From positions 1 to 64,000 of the forward strand of contig NZ_CP044543.1 in the NCBI RefSeq assembly GCF_008932115.1: a stretch of DNA of 64,000 nt, given 5' to 3'. Position numbers and translations under genes: made by a program. The DNA comes from Bradyrhizobium betae. Its GTDB lineage: Bacteria; Pseudomonadota; Alphaproteobacteria; Rhizobiales; Xanthobacteraceae. Below the pieces are notes generated by a model, which was not told the DNA's origin, did not search any database, and was given only the letters and a program-made list of their open reading frames with translations. Of the stretch, positions 1 to 9,012 are shown in pieces (the first letter of the stretch is position 1; each line of letters begins with the position of its first letter).

Positions 1-594
1 CCTTGCGCATGACGAGATTCAGCATGTTGGCTGGCGTCTCGTCGAAGCTCTGGATCACTGAGGTCTCGGATGACAGCGTGATCCACGGACCTGCGCTGGC
101 GTAGGTCGCATCCAACCACTCGGGCGACACATGCTGTAGTAGCGCCCGAGGCTGTCGCGGCCGTCGTTCTCACCCATCTTGTAGCTGGCATAGAAGACGC
201 CTGACGGCTTGAGGGCGCGATAAATCCGCGCAGGATTCCCGCGAGCTCGTCGCGCGGCACGTGCAGCACAGGCGCTGGCCCAGACGCCATCATAGGCCTG
301 CTCCGCGTCCAGCTGGTCGAACCGCATCGCTTCGACCGGATGACCGAGCCGCCGCGACGCGATCTCCGCCATTTCGGGCGAGCCATCGGTCGCACGCACC
401 GAAAATCCTTCCGCCAGCATCACCGCCGAATGATTGCCGGCGCCGCAGCCGAGTTCGAGGATCGCGCGCCCGGCGGCAGCAGGGCGAGAAACACGCAGCC
501 GCGTCGAGGGCGCCTTCGCCCAGTCGGCGTAGGACTGGGCGTTGCTCCGATAGAATTGCAAGGTCGCTTCGTCCACCGCAGTACCTCGTGTCAT
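1..594 (-). CDS. Class I SAM-dependent methyltransferase, 3' end beyond the window, frameshifted
   Basis: Likely a small-molecule methyltransferase with a Rossmann fold; the substrate is unknown. The start is ATG at 594. Motif I (LELGCGAGNHS) lies near residue 46 and is followed by the acidic end of strand beta 2 (ATDGSPEMAE). The single open frame degrades around 235-270, where the expected reading ACVLHVPRDEL appears only in a neighbouring frame. A further shift near 140 restores VSPEWLDATYASAG and a frame that stays open to base 1, so the gene continues off the window. Its ATG overlaps the corrected stop of the upstream argC in an ATGA junction, which suggests translational coupling. The breaks look like single-base errors rather than decay because the correct protein is readable on both sides of each. 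Confidence 0.7.
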
Positions 595-1639
595 GGAAAC
601 AGCGCGATCTGCTCCAGCCCGCCGTCTCGGGCAGCCCGAACATCAGGTTCATGTTTTGGATCGCCTGCCCGGCCGAACCCTTCACCAGATTGTCGAGCGT
701 GGAAATCACGATCGCCCGGTTCTTGATCCGGTCAGCGACGACGCCGATCTGCACGTAGTTGGAGCCGCGCACATTCTGGGTCTGCGGCAGCACGCCCTTC
801 CTAGCGACATGCACGAAGGGCTCGTTGACATAAGCCTGCTCAAGCGCGGTTCGCAGATCGTCCGGCGTCGCGCCGTTGAGCTTGACGTAGGACGTGCACA
901 GTTCGCCGCGCGCCATCGGAATCAGATGCGGCGTGAAGTTGATCGTCACCGCGGAACCGGCGGCGACGCCGATCTCCTGCTCGATCTCGGGCGCGTGCCG
1001 GTGGGTGCCAACCGAATAGGGCGACAGCCCTCGCCCGCCTCGCTGAACAGCGTGTTCTGTTTCAGCCGCGACCGGCGCCGGTGACGCCCGATTTCGCGTC
1101 GATGATGATGTCGTCGACGTCGATCAGTTTGGCTTTCGCAAGCGGCACCAGCGCGAGCAGCGCCGCCGTGGGATAGCAACCGGGACAGGCGACCAGCCGC
1201 GCCGAAATGATCTTCTCGCGATAGAACTCGGTCAGGCCATAGACCGCTTCGCCCTGCAGTTCGAGCGCCCGGTGCTCATGGCCGTACCATTGCGCATAGG
1301 TGTTCTTGTCCCGCAGCCTGAAATCGGCGGACATGTCGAGGACCTTGATTTTGGGATTTGCCTTGAGGACCGCGGCGATGATTTCCTGCGTGGTCCCGTG
1401 CGGGAGCCCGCAGAACACCGCATCGAGCTTGCTCCAGTCGACCTTTTCCCATTCCACGAGTTTGGGCAGGTCCAGCATGAAGAAATGCGGAAACACCTCG
1501 CCCATCGACTTGCCGGCGTGGGGTGTTGGCGGGTGGAGTGCGATGATCTCGGCATCGGATGCCGCGCCAACAGGCGCACCGCATCGGCGCCGGTGTAACC
1601 GGAGGCGCCGAGAATGCCGATCTTCTTCGAGCTCATCAC
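591..1639 (-). CDS. argC: N-acetyl-gamma-glutamyl-phosphate reductase, type 1 (frameshifted)
   Basis: ArgC reduces N-acetylglutamyl-5-phosphate to the semialdehyde in arginine synthesis, using NADPH in the cytoplasm. The start at 1639 gives MMSSKKIGILGASGYTGADA, the NAD(P) fold. The catalytic-cysteine signature ACPGCYPTAALLAL lies in the frame covering 1062-1505, and the C-terminal FVHVARKGVLPQTQNVRGSN region is in a third frame. At least four one-base losses are needed to join the pieces: near 1557 (CCGGATGCC read as CCGATGCC), 1067, 1030 and 620 (each GGCCTG read as GGCTG). Corrected, the protein ends GLEQIALFP, with its TGA overlapping the methyltransferase ATG. Corrected length is about 350 residues, normal for type 1 enzymes. 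Confidence 0.85.
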
Positions 1640-1733
1640 GCGTACCTTTCAGGCGTCATTGATCGTCTTGCCGGGTCGATAGTTGCAGCGTCGCCTCGTC
1701 AAACGGATTGGCCACGCGAGCAACGCTTATCGG

Positions 1734-2713
1734 CTACTTGTCGGCAAGGCCCAGCATCAGCCGCATGTTCTGCACGGCGGCACCCGAGGCGCCCTTGCCG
1801 AGATTGTCGAGCCGGGCGACCAGCACGGCCTGATGGTGCTTGTCGTTGGCAAAGACGTAGAGCTCGAGCATGTTGGTCTCGTTGAGCGCCTCCGGCTCGA
1901 TCCGGCCGCCCTTCGACGCTTCGTTCTGGAGCGGCATCGCCGAGACGTATTTCGAGCCGGCGTAGCGTTTGGCCAGCGCAGCCTGAAGATCGCACCATCA
2001 GGCTTGCCCGGCAGCGTGTCGAGCTGAAGCGGGATCGAGACCAGCATGCCCTGCCGGTAGTTGCCGACCGACGGGATGAAGATCGGCCGTCGCGTAAGGT
2101 TCGAATAGAGCTGCATCTCCGGCAGATGCTTGTGCTCGAAGCCGAGGCCGTAGAGCTCGAAGGACGGCGCGCTGCATCTTCAAGCTTGCGATCATCGACT
2201 TGCCGCCGCCGGAATAGCCGCTCACCGCGTTGACGGTGACGGGATATTCGGGGGGGCAGCAGACCCGCATCGACGATCGGCCGCAGCAATGCGATCGCGC
2301 CGGTCGGGTAGCAGCCGGGATTGGAACCTTTTTCGCAGCCTTGATCTTGCCGGCCTGGTCCGGGGCCAGTTCGGGAAAGCCGTAGGCCCAGTCGGGCGCG
2401 ACCCGGTAAGCGGTCGAGGCGTCCCAGCACCTTCGGGCCAGAGGTGCCATGCTGTCGATCAGCGCGACCGTTTCCCTGCGGCGTCATCCGGCAGGCAGAG
2501 GATGACGAGATCCACCTCCTCCATCAGCGCTTTCTTGGCCGCGGGATCCTTGCGCTTGTCGTCGGGAATCGTCCTCACCGCGACGTCACCCAGCAGCTTC
2601 AGCCGCTCGTTGATGCCGAGCCCGGTGGTGCCGGAGCCGCCATCGACGAAGACGGTTGCGGGCTTTTTGGCCGCGCCGGTGCCCGGGGCTTTGGTGGTCT
2701 CAGCAACGCTCAT
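1734..2713 (-). CDS. argC: N-acetyl-gamma-glutamyl-phosphate reductase, type 2 (frameshifted)
   Basis: This is a second ArgC of the shorter type 2 family, catalysing the same step as the neighbouring type 1 enzyme. The N-terminus carries an [18 protein letters not shown] extension and then [14 protein letters not shown], the nucleotide-binding turn. Downstream pieces are in alternating frames: [19 protein letters not shown], then [14 protein letters not shown] (catalytic Cys), then [21 protein letters not shown], and finally [20 protein letters not shown] ending MLGLADK at 1734. About six single-base shifts are required. The ATG overlaps the stop of the paiB-like gene (ATGA), so paiB-like, argC2, argC1 and the methyltransferase form one minus-strand operon. 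Two ArgC types side by side is unusual. Confidence 0.82.
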
Positions 2714-3376
2714 GGCGCGCTCCTTTCGAGCTTGTTGGTTTCGTCCTCGAAGGCCTCCGGCCTCACATCCTGCATCAATTGCGCTATTTCCCTGGCGTCG
2801 GCAGCGGGCTGTGCGCCGAGCGCGTTGGCAATTGCCGTGTAGTCGGCATCCGACTTGTGCTGGTTGAGCTTGAAGCTGCCTTCGACCTCTTCAACCGTCA
2901 TGAGCAGACCCACGATCCCTTCTTCAGCGTCTCGAGCCGGCCGGCCGTCATCTTGCCCGACGTCCACGGCTTCTTCGGCAGCAGCCAGTTCTCGAACTTG
3001 TCGCTGAGCGTGTCGATCTGAAGCACCAGCTCCTCGTCAGACAACAGGCGCACCGGTCCGGTCAGATGCACCGACTGATACAGCCAGGTCGGCACCTGAT
3101 CCGGCGAGACGTACCAGTCCGGCGACACATAGGCATCGGGCCGTTGATCGCGAGGAGCCAGGACGTCGCTCCGTCAGCCAGCTTTAGCAGCGGATTGTGA
3201 CGGGCGACATGAAAGGCGGCTTGCGGCGTGCCGTCATCGGCATAGGTCAGGTAGAACGGCAGCGGCGAGGCGATGGGCTTGTGGCCGTCAAAGGCGCACA
3301 TGGTGCCGAAGCCGCGCTCCGCGGCGAATTTCAGGCTCGCGGCGCGGTCCGGCTTGAAAAAGGGTGGCGTGTACAT
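2710..3376 (-). CDS. PaiB family FMN-binding protein (frameshifted)
   Basis: The PaiB family is named after a Bacillus subtilis regulator; members have a split-barrel FMN-binding fold and some act as transcriptional repressors. The protein starts [20 protein letters not shown] and contains [44 protein letters not shown] and [15 protein letters not shown], all typical of the family. Two one-base losses break it: near 3139 (CCGGATGCC read as CCGATGCC, the same context as in argC) and near 2917, before [20 protein letters not shown]. Corrected length is about 222 residues, close to the family norm. The stop overlaps the argC2 start. A link to arginine synthesis is not established. Confidence 0.8.
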
Positions 3377-3602
3377 TGTGGTCTCCTGCTGGGCTCCTTG
3401 GGGGGCCGCCGGATCAGATCGCGCTGACAGGAGAGAGAATGCCGCGGAATCGGATCCAGCGGCAAAGACGATGATCTCAAACGCGATCGACCGCCCAAAC
3501 CGCTAAAGAGCGGCGGCGGCGACGGGCGAACAGGATGGTCGCGGCGTTGATCATGGCGCGCGGCTATAAGGCCAGTCTCGGTTCCCGTCAAGGTTCAAGG
3601 CG

Positions 3603-4131
3603 TCAGACCAACCGCCAGATCCACTCCATGACCTTCGCGATCACGTCGCCGAACAGCAGCAGCGCCGCGGACCAGATCAGGGCCGAGATGAAGTTGGCGG
3701 CCTGGAACCGCCAATAGGGCATCTCGAAAATACCCGCGGCCAGCGGCACCGAGGCACGCAACGGGCCGAAGAAGCGGCCGATGAAGATGCTGGGCACGCC
3801 CCAGTTGCGCACGAAGGCCTCGCCCTCGGCAGGATTTCCGGATAGCGCGAGAGCGGCCACATCTGCGCAACCTTCTCCTTGTAGCGATAGCCGAACCAGT
3901 AGGAGACCCAGTCGCCGAGCGCAGCGCCAAGCCCGCCGGCAATCCAGACGGGATAGAAGCTGATGCCGCTGACGCCGATCAGCGCGCCGATGGCGACCAG
4001 AGCCCCCAGGCCGGGATCAGCAGCGAGATGAACGCCAGTGACTCCCCGAACGCCAGCAGGAACACGACCGGAGCCGCCCAAGCCTGGTGTGTACGCACGA
4101 AGTCGGCCAGCGCGTGCGCAAACTGCTCCAT
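3603..4131 (-). CDS. DedA/VTT-domain membrane protein (frameshifted)
   Basis: DedA proteins are polytopic inner-membrane proteins; several bacterial members are linked to lipid flipping and proton-motive-force-dependent envelope stability. The start at 4131 reads MEQFAHALADFVRTHQAWAA, then FLLAFGESLAFISLLIPAWG. After a one-base loss near 4006 come ALVAIGALIGVSGISFYPVW and GDWVSYWFGYRYKEKV. After another near 3830 come GEAFVRNWGVPSIFIGRFFGPLRA, the conserved DedA glycine/arginine signature, and a C-terminal helix AANFISALIWSAALLLF. Corrected length is about 176 residues, on the short side for the family. It is divergent from parE, with 270 bases between the two starts. Confidence 0.8.
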
Positions 4132-4196
4132 TCCAGATCGCCTTCCCGCCCCGTCACGGTCCCGTCAGATAAAAAGACTGGTAAGCCAAGGGCTTG

Positions 4197-4263
4197 TGTG
4201 ACATCAAGTCACAAAGTCCGGCTCTGACCGGACCAAGGTGTCAAATTGCCGGGAATTGCCGGG
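4197..4263. repeat. Small inverted and tandem repeats between dedA-like gene and parE
   Basis: A perfect inverted repeat TGTGAC-N5-GTCACA lies at 4197-4213 and two abutting copies of AATTGCCGGG at 4244-4263. Both are inside the divergent promoter region of the dedA-like gene and parE and could be regulator contacts. No factor can be named from the sequence. Confidence 0.3.
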
Positions 4264-4401
4264 CCTCCGGCGTAAAATCGCCGGCATTGCTCCCCAACCA
4301 GACCCGCCCGGCCGACCTGCGGTGACCTTTCCGGGCCAGCCGTGCCATAGTCGGCCCAACCGATTCGCCGCCTGGGCGGCCCTCAAAGCACATCAGAATA
4401 C

Positions 4402-6446
4402 ATGTCCAAGCAATTGAAGCCTAAAGCAAAAGACGATTTCTTCGGCGGCGACGAGCCGAAGGCCAAGGCACCTGCCAAGAGCGCTTCACGCGCGGGCGGC
4501 GCGGAAGCCGACTACACTGCGGCCGACATCGAAGTGCTCGAAGGCCTGGAACCGGTGCGGCGCCGGCCCGGCATGTATATCGGCGGCACCGACGAGAAGG
4601 CGCTGCATCACCTCTTCGCCGAAGTCATCGACAACTCGATGGACGAGGCGCTGGCGGGGCATGCGACCTTCATCGGGGTCGATCTGAGCGCGGACGGCTT
4701 CTTGACCGTCATCGACAACGGTCGCGGCATCCCGATCGACCCGCATCCGAAGTTCCCCAAGAAGTCGGCGCTCGAAGTCATCATGTGCACGCTGCATTCG
4801 GGCGGCAAGTTCGACAGCAAGGTCTACGAGACCTCCGGCGGCCTGCACGGCGTCGGCATCTCCGTGGTGAACGCCCTCTCCTCGCTGCTCGAGGTCGAGG
4901 TCGCGCGCAGCCAGAAGCTGTACCGGATGACGTTCGAGCGCGGCCACCCCAAGGGCAAGCTCGAGGATCTCGGCAAGGTCAACAACCGCCGCGGCACGCG
5001 CGTGCGCTTCAAGCCGGACACCGAGATCTTCGGCGCCAAGGCGCGTTCAAGCCGCAGCGCCTGTTCAAGATGACGCGCTCGAAGGCGTATCTGTTCGGCG
5101 GCGTCGAGATCCGCTGGAACTGCGCGCCCGAGCTGCTCAAGGGCGTCGACGACGTGCCGGCGGAAGCGACCTTCCACTTCCCGGGCGGCCTCAAGGATTA
5201 TCTCGCCGCCGCGATCCATGCCGACACGCTGGTGCATCCCGACATCTTCTCCGGCAAGTCGGGGCGCAACGGCGCACATGGCGCCTGCGAATGGGCTGTG
5301 GCCTGGACCGCGGATGCCGACGGGTTTCTGTCCTCCTACACCAACACCGTGCCGACGCCCGATGGCGGCACGCATGAATCGGGCCTGCGCAGCGCGCTGT
5401 TGCGCGGCCTGAAGGATCACGCCGAGCGCGTCGGCCAGGGCAAGCGTGCCTCGTCCATCACGTCCGAAGACGTGATGGTCGGTGCCGCCGTGATGCTCTC
5501 GGTGTTCGTGCGCGAGCCTGAATTCCAGGGCCAGACCAAGGATCGTCTCGCCACCGCCGAAGCACAGCGCATCGTCGAACAGGCGATGAAGGATCCGTTC
5601 GACCATTGGCTGTCGGGCAATCCGAACATGGCCAACAGGCTGCTCGACTTCGTGATCGACCGCGCCGAGGACCGGCTGCGCCGTCGCCAGGAAAAGGAGA
5701 CCGCGCGCAAGACCGCCGGCAAGAAGCTGCGCCTGCCCGGCAAGCTCGCCGATTGCACCGATGCCGGCACCGAAGGCTCCGAGCTCTTCATCGTCGAGGG
5801 TGACTCGGCCGGCGGCAGCGCCAAGCAGGCGCGCGACCGCAAGACGCAAGCGGTGCTGCCGCTGCGCGGCAAGATCCTCAACGTCGCCTCCGCCGGCAAG
5901 GACAAGCTTACGGCGAACGCCCAGCTGTCCGACCTCGTGCAGGCCATCGGCTGCGGCCAGCTCGCGCAATATCGCGAAGAGGATTTGCGCTATCAGCGCA
6001 TCATCATCATGACCGACGCCGACGTCGACGGCGCCCACATCGCCTCGCTGCTGATCACCTTCTTCTACCGGCAGATGCCGCGGCTGATCGACGAGGGCCA
6101 CCTCTTCCTCGCGGTGCCGCCGCTCTACAAGCTGACCGCCGGCACGAAATCGGTTTACGCGCGGGACGACAAGCACAAGGAAGAGCTGATCAAGAGCGCG
6201 TTCAACGCCAACGCCAAGGTCGAGGTGAACCGGTTCAAAGGCCTCGGCGAGATGATGCCGGCGCAGCTCAAGGAAACCACCATGGATCCGGCCAAGCGGA
6301 CCATGCTGAAGGTGGTCCTGCTCGCCGACGACCGCGATACCACCGCGGATTCAGTGGAGCGGTTGATGGGCACCAAGGCCGAGGCCCGCTTCGCCTTCAT
6401 CACGGACAAGGCTGAATTCGCCAACGAGGAGCTGCTCGACGTCTGA
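4402..6446 (+). CDS. parE: DNA topoisomerase IV subunit B (one frameshift near 5043)
   Basis: ParE is the ATPase subunit of topoisomerase IV, which decatenates replicated chromosomes. The GHKL ATP-binding domain shows EVIDNSMDEAL (Asn and Asp for Mg-ATP), DNGRGIPID and SGGLHGVGISVVNAL. The TOPRIM part shows LFIVEGDSAGGSA and IIIMTDADVDGAHI. The C-terminus is RFAFITDKAEFANEELLDV. Frame 1 covers 4402 to about 5040; the rest is in another frame. Inserting one G in the run at 5042-5044 restores GAKAAFKPQRLFKMTRSKAY without disturbing either side. Because parE is essential, the shift is most likely an error in the read. A lysine/alanine-rich leader of about 35 residues precedes the ATPase domain. 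Corrected length is about 681 residues. Confidence 0.93.
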
Positions 6447-6463
6447 CGTCGCGCGATCCTGTC

Positions 6464-6493
6464 AAAAGCCCCGGTCCAAGTCCGGGGCTTTTT
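6464..6493 (+). terminator. Rho-independent terminator of parE
   Basis: An 11-bp perfect stem AAAAGCCCCGG / CCGGGGCTTTT with a 7-base loop and a T run lies 17 bases after the parE stop. Confidence 0.9.
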
Positions 6494-6539
6494 CATTTGT
6501 GAGACGATACTTCCCCTCGAATCACGCCACAGGCGGCGA

Positions 6540-6662
6540 CTCGGCCAACGACTCACCGGCACCAAGGCTGAGGCAGAATTGCCTCTGTTTCGGACAAGGC
6601 CGGATTCCCTAACGAAAACCTACCGACTCCCGAACTTCCGTCACTCGCATAAAACTCTGTAA
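6540..6662 (+). pseudogene. Decayed remnant of the parE 3' end
   Basis: Downstream of the parE terminator, one frame reads QRLTGTKAEAELPLF, which parallels ERLMGTKAEARFAFI at the end of ParE. At the DNA level GGCACCAAGGC (6558-6568) matches 6369-6379, and CGGACAAGGC (6591-6600) matches 6403-6412. The spacing is 33 versus 34 bases, and an 11/15 match follows up to 6615. The copy has no start or domain and is too degraded to work. It looks like an old partial tandem duplication. Confidence 0.6.
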
Positions 6663-6668
6663 TTACAG
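6657..6668. promoter_or_regulatory. 12-bp perfect palindrome upstream of omp
   Basis: CTGTAATTACAG is a perfect palindrome 171 bases before the porin start, in a local AT-rich patch. It may be an operator; nothing in the sequence identifies the protein. Confidence 0.3.
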
Positions 6669-6839
6669 TACTTTTCAAGACTCTGGCGCCACTGGCCCTA
6701 ACCCCGACCGGCCTGCGTTTCCAGCGACTGTGCCTGTCCGGCAACAGCATTTCGACGGGAAACGTCTATAGTTCAGGCATCAGATGACACGAACTTCAGT
6801 GCGCTCGCGCTGCTACAGACCAAGGTTGGGGATTTTATC

Positions 6840-7622
6840 ATGAAGAAGATTTTGCTGGCTCTGACCGCGGTTGCGGCAATGACCGGTTCGGCCTCGGCGG
6901 CCGACCTTGCTGCTCGCCCCTACGTGAAGGCCCCGATGGTGGCTCCGGTTGCCAACTGGACCGGCTTCTACATCTTCGGTGGCGCCGGCGGCGGCCTCTC
7001 GAATGCCGACCAGTCGGTCGTGTCCACGGTCGGCGCGGTTCCGCTGACGATCTCCCAGCGCCAGGGTGGCTCGGGCTGGTTCGGCACCGTCGGTCTCGGC
7101 TACGACTGGCAGTTCAACAGCACCTGGGTCGCCGGCGTGTTCGCTGACGGTCAGTTCGGCAGCATCCGCGCCACCGTGCAGGATCCGCTCAACCAGATCA
7201 CCGGCAGCCAGAAGCTGGAAGACTCCTGGGCCGCTGGTGTGCGCCTCGGCTGGCTGGTCGCTCCGAACGTTCTCTCCTACGTCAACGGCGGTTACTCGGG
7301 CGCCCACTTCGGCAGCACGAGCTTCACGAACCTCGCTGGCGTTCCGGCCGGTGTCCATCTCGACGGCTACAACCGCAACGGTTGGTTCGTCGGCGGCGGC
7401 GTCGAGAACAGCCTGAACATCTTCGGCATCCAGTCGCCCGGCTGGTTCATGAAGACCGAATATCGTTCGGCCTTCTACAATGCCAAGACCTCGACCGAAC
7501 TGGCGGACGTCACTAACGTTCCGCTGGCCAACAGCATCCGCGCCAACAGCTGGAACCAGACGATCTCGACCTCGCTGGTCTACCGCTTCAACTGGACCGG
7601 TCCGGTCGTCGCCAAGTACTGA
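6840..7622 (+). CDS. Outer-membrane beta-barrel protein (Omp25/RopB-like)
   Basis: A 260-residue outer-membrane barrel of the OmpA-like porin family common in rhizobia. It has a clear signal peptide, MKKILLALTAVAAMTGSASA, cleaved before ADLAARPYVKAP. A typical NWTGFYIFGGAGGG first strand follows, then alternating aromatic and small residues, and a C-terminal strand TSLVYRFNWTGPVVAKY. This is the same ending style as the second barrel at 9013-9780 (ASYKFDGPVIARY). The start is preceded by GGGGATTTTATC. Its own terminator follows at 7660. It probably supports outer-membrane integrity; a pore function cannot be shown from sequence. Confidence 0.9.
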   Translation: MKKILLALTAVAAMTGSASAADLAARPYVKAPMVAPVANWTGFYIFGGAGGGLSNADQSVVSTVGAVPLTISQRQGGSGWFGTVGLGYDWQFNSTWVAGVFADGQFGSIRATVQDPLNQITGSQKLEDSWAAGVRLGWLVAPNVLSYVNGGYSGAHFGSTSFTNLAGVPAGVHLDGYNRNGWFVGGGVENSLNIFGIQSPGWFMKTEYRSAFYNAKTSTELADVTNVPLANSIRANSWNQTISTSLVYRFNWTGPVVAKY

Positions 7623-7659
7623 GCTGACCAAGACTGATCCGAACGCAAGTTCAGACGTC

Positions 7660-7687
7660 AAAGCCCCGGCATCGTCCGGGGCTTTTT
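7660..7687 (+). terminator. Rho-independent terminator of the omp gene
   Basis: A perfect stem AAAGCCCCGG / CCGGGGCTTT with loop CATCGT and a T run lies 37 bases after the stop. The core stem is the same as in the parE terminator. Confidence 0.9.
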
Positions 7688-7918
7688 CGTTGTGAGGCGT
7701 CATCTCCTGACGGACGCCCTCACCTGCTGGACGCCCGCACACTGGGCGCCGCGGCGCGATTGATGATGGCAACTCATCGCAAGTGCAGGCGCATTGTGCC
7801 GGCCGCGCCATTGTATCCCAACCGAAGCTACGGCTACTGTGCCCTCCAAGTGATCGCAGGCCCATGGCGATCGTTCATGCCGTGGGAAGCGACAGAAGCA
7901 ACCGGTGGGGAGGATCGC

Positions 7919-8104
7919 ATGCGCAGATTTCTGCTTGTAGCAGGCCTGTTTGCCCTCGCCGTCGGGCTGCTCTGGATCGGACAGGGCACGGGCACGGTTC
8001 CCTGGCCGCGATCGAGCTTCATGGTCGAACAGCTGCAATGGGCCGGCTATGGCGCAGCCATGGCGGGCTTCGGGCTGGTCCTGATCTGGCAAAGCAACCA
8101 ATAG
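7919..8104 (+). CDS. Small inner-membrane protein, unknown function
   Basis: A 61-residue protein starting MRRFLLVAGLFALAVGLLWI. A first hydrophobic helix (residues 4-20) and a second (about 43-57, WAGYGAAMAGFGLVLIW) flank a short loop containing GTVPWPRSSFM. The start is supported by GGGGAGG eight bases upstream. It ends 21 bases before the SDR dehydrogenase ATG and is probably co-transcribed with it. Bradyrhizobial genomes carry many small two-helix proteins of this kind, and no function can be assigned. Confidence 0.65.
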   Translation: MRRFLLVAGLFALAVGLLWIGQGTGTVPWPRSSFMVEQLQWAGYGAAMAGFGLVLIWQSNQ

Positions 8105-8125
8105 AAGAAACCAGGAAATGAAAGC

Positions 8126-8896
8126 ATGACATCCAACCGGTTCGATCTCCGCGGCAAAGTCGCAATCGTCACAGGGGGCAATGGCGGCATCGGGCTTGGC
8201 CTGGCGCACGGGCTCGCCGACGCCGGCGCCGATATCGCCGTGGTCGGACGGAATGAAGCCAAGTCGGCTGCTGCGGTTGCCGACCTCAAGCAGCGCGGCG
8301 TGAAGGCGATCGCCGTCACCACCGACGTCACTGACAAGGCGGCTATCGCCGCGATGGTCGAGCGCGTCGTCCGGGATCTCGGCCGCATCGACATCCTCAT
8401 CAACAATGCCGGCATGAGCATCCGCAAGCCGCCACACGAGCTCGAGCTCGACGAGTGGAACACGGTAATCAACACCAACCTCACCAGCGCTTTCCTGTGC
8501 TCGAAGCTGGCCTATCCGGCGCTGAAGGCGTCGGGCAACGGCAAGGTCATCAACATCGGCTCGATGATGTCGATCTTCGGTGCGAGCTTCGCCACCGCCT
8601 ATGCGGCGAGCAAGGGCGGCATCGTGCAGTACACGCGCGCCTGCGCCAATGCCTGGGCGCCCGACAACATCCAGGTCAACGCCATCCTGCCGGGCTGGAT
8701 CGACACCGACCTCACCCGCGGCGCGCGCAAGCAGGTCTCGGGCCTGCACGAGCGCGTGCTGGCACGCACGCCCGCCGGGCGCTGGGGCGACATCGACGAC
8801 TTCGCGGGCATCGCCGTCTTCCTCGCCTCGCCCGCCTCGAACTTCGTCACGGGCACCGCGATCCCCGTCGACGGTGGCTTCTCCGTGATGGCGTGA
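8126..8896 (+). CDS. SDR family NAD(P)-dependent oxidoreductase
   Basis: A 256-residue classical short-chain dehydrogenase. It shows the cofactor turn TGGNGGIG (residues 16-23), NNAG (93-96), catalytic Ser146 in INIGS, Tyr159 and Lys163 (YAASK), and the C-terminal FVTGTAIPVDGGFSVMA. The overall pattern resembles 2-deoxy-D-gluconate 3-dehydrogenase or gluconate 5-dehydrogenase-like SDRs, but the substrate cannot be read from the sequence. The N-terminal NRFDLRGKVAIVTGG is typical of that subgroup. It follows a small membrane protein and ends at a bidirectional terminator shared with the convergent porin gene. Confidence 0.88.
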   Translation: MTSNRFDLRGKVAIVTGGNGGIGLGLAHGLADAGADIAVVGRNEAKSAAAVADLKQRGVKAIAVTTDVTDKAAIAAMVERVVRDLGRIDILINNAGMSIRKPPHELELDEWNTVINTNLTSAFLCSKLAYPALKASGNGKVINIGSMMSIFGASFATAYAASKGGIVQYTRACANAWAPDNIQVNAILPGWIDTDLTRGARKQVSGLHERVLARTPAGRWGDIDDFAGIAVFLASPASNFVTGTAIPVDGGFSVMA

Positions 8897-8933
8897 GCTG
8901 ATCTCCTACGCAGGAACCTGCCCACAAAAAAAG

Positions 8934-8959
8934 AAGCCCCGGGCGAAGCCGGGGCTTTT
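8934..8959. terminator. Bidirectional Rho-independent terminator
   Basis: The stem AAGCCCCGG / CCGGGGCTT has a 6-base loop. It has TTTT on the plus side and an A run (8926-8932) on the other, so it can end both the SDR gene and the convergent porin gene. Confidence 0.85.
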
Positions 8960-9012
8960 GAATTTGGGTATTGATCGTTTCTTGTCGCTTGCTTGGTCGT
9001 TTCTTGACGCAC

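Noticed and set aside
4197..4213. CRP/FNR site TGTGA...TCACA upstream of parE
   Set aside because: The half-sites are 7 bases apart instead of 6, so the symmetry does not fit CRP; kept only as an unassigned inverted repeat.
1..5045. Treating the broken argC, paiB-like, DedA-like and methyltransferase genes as pseudogenes
   Set aside because: Each protein is fully readable once single bases are corrected, and essential parE shows the same kind of break, so error is more likely than decay.
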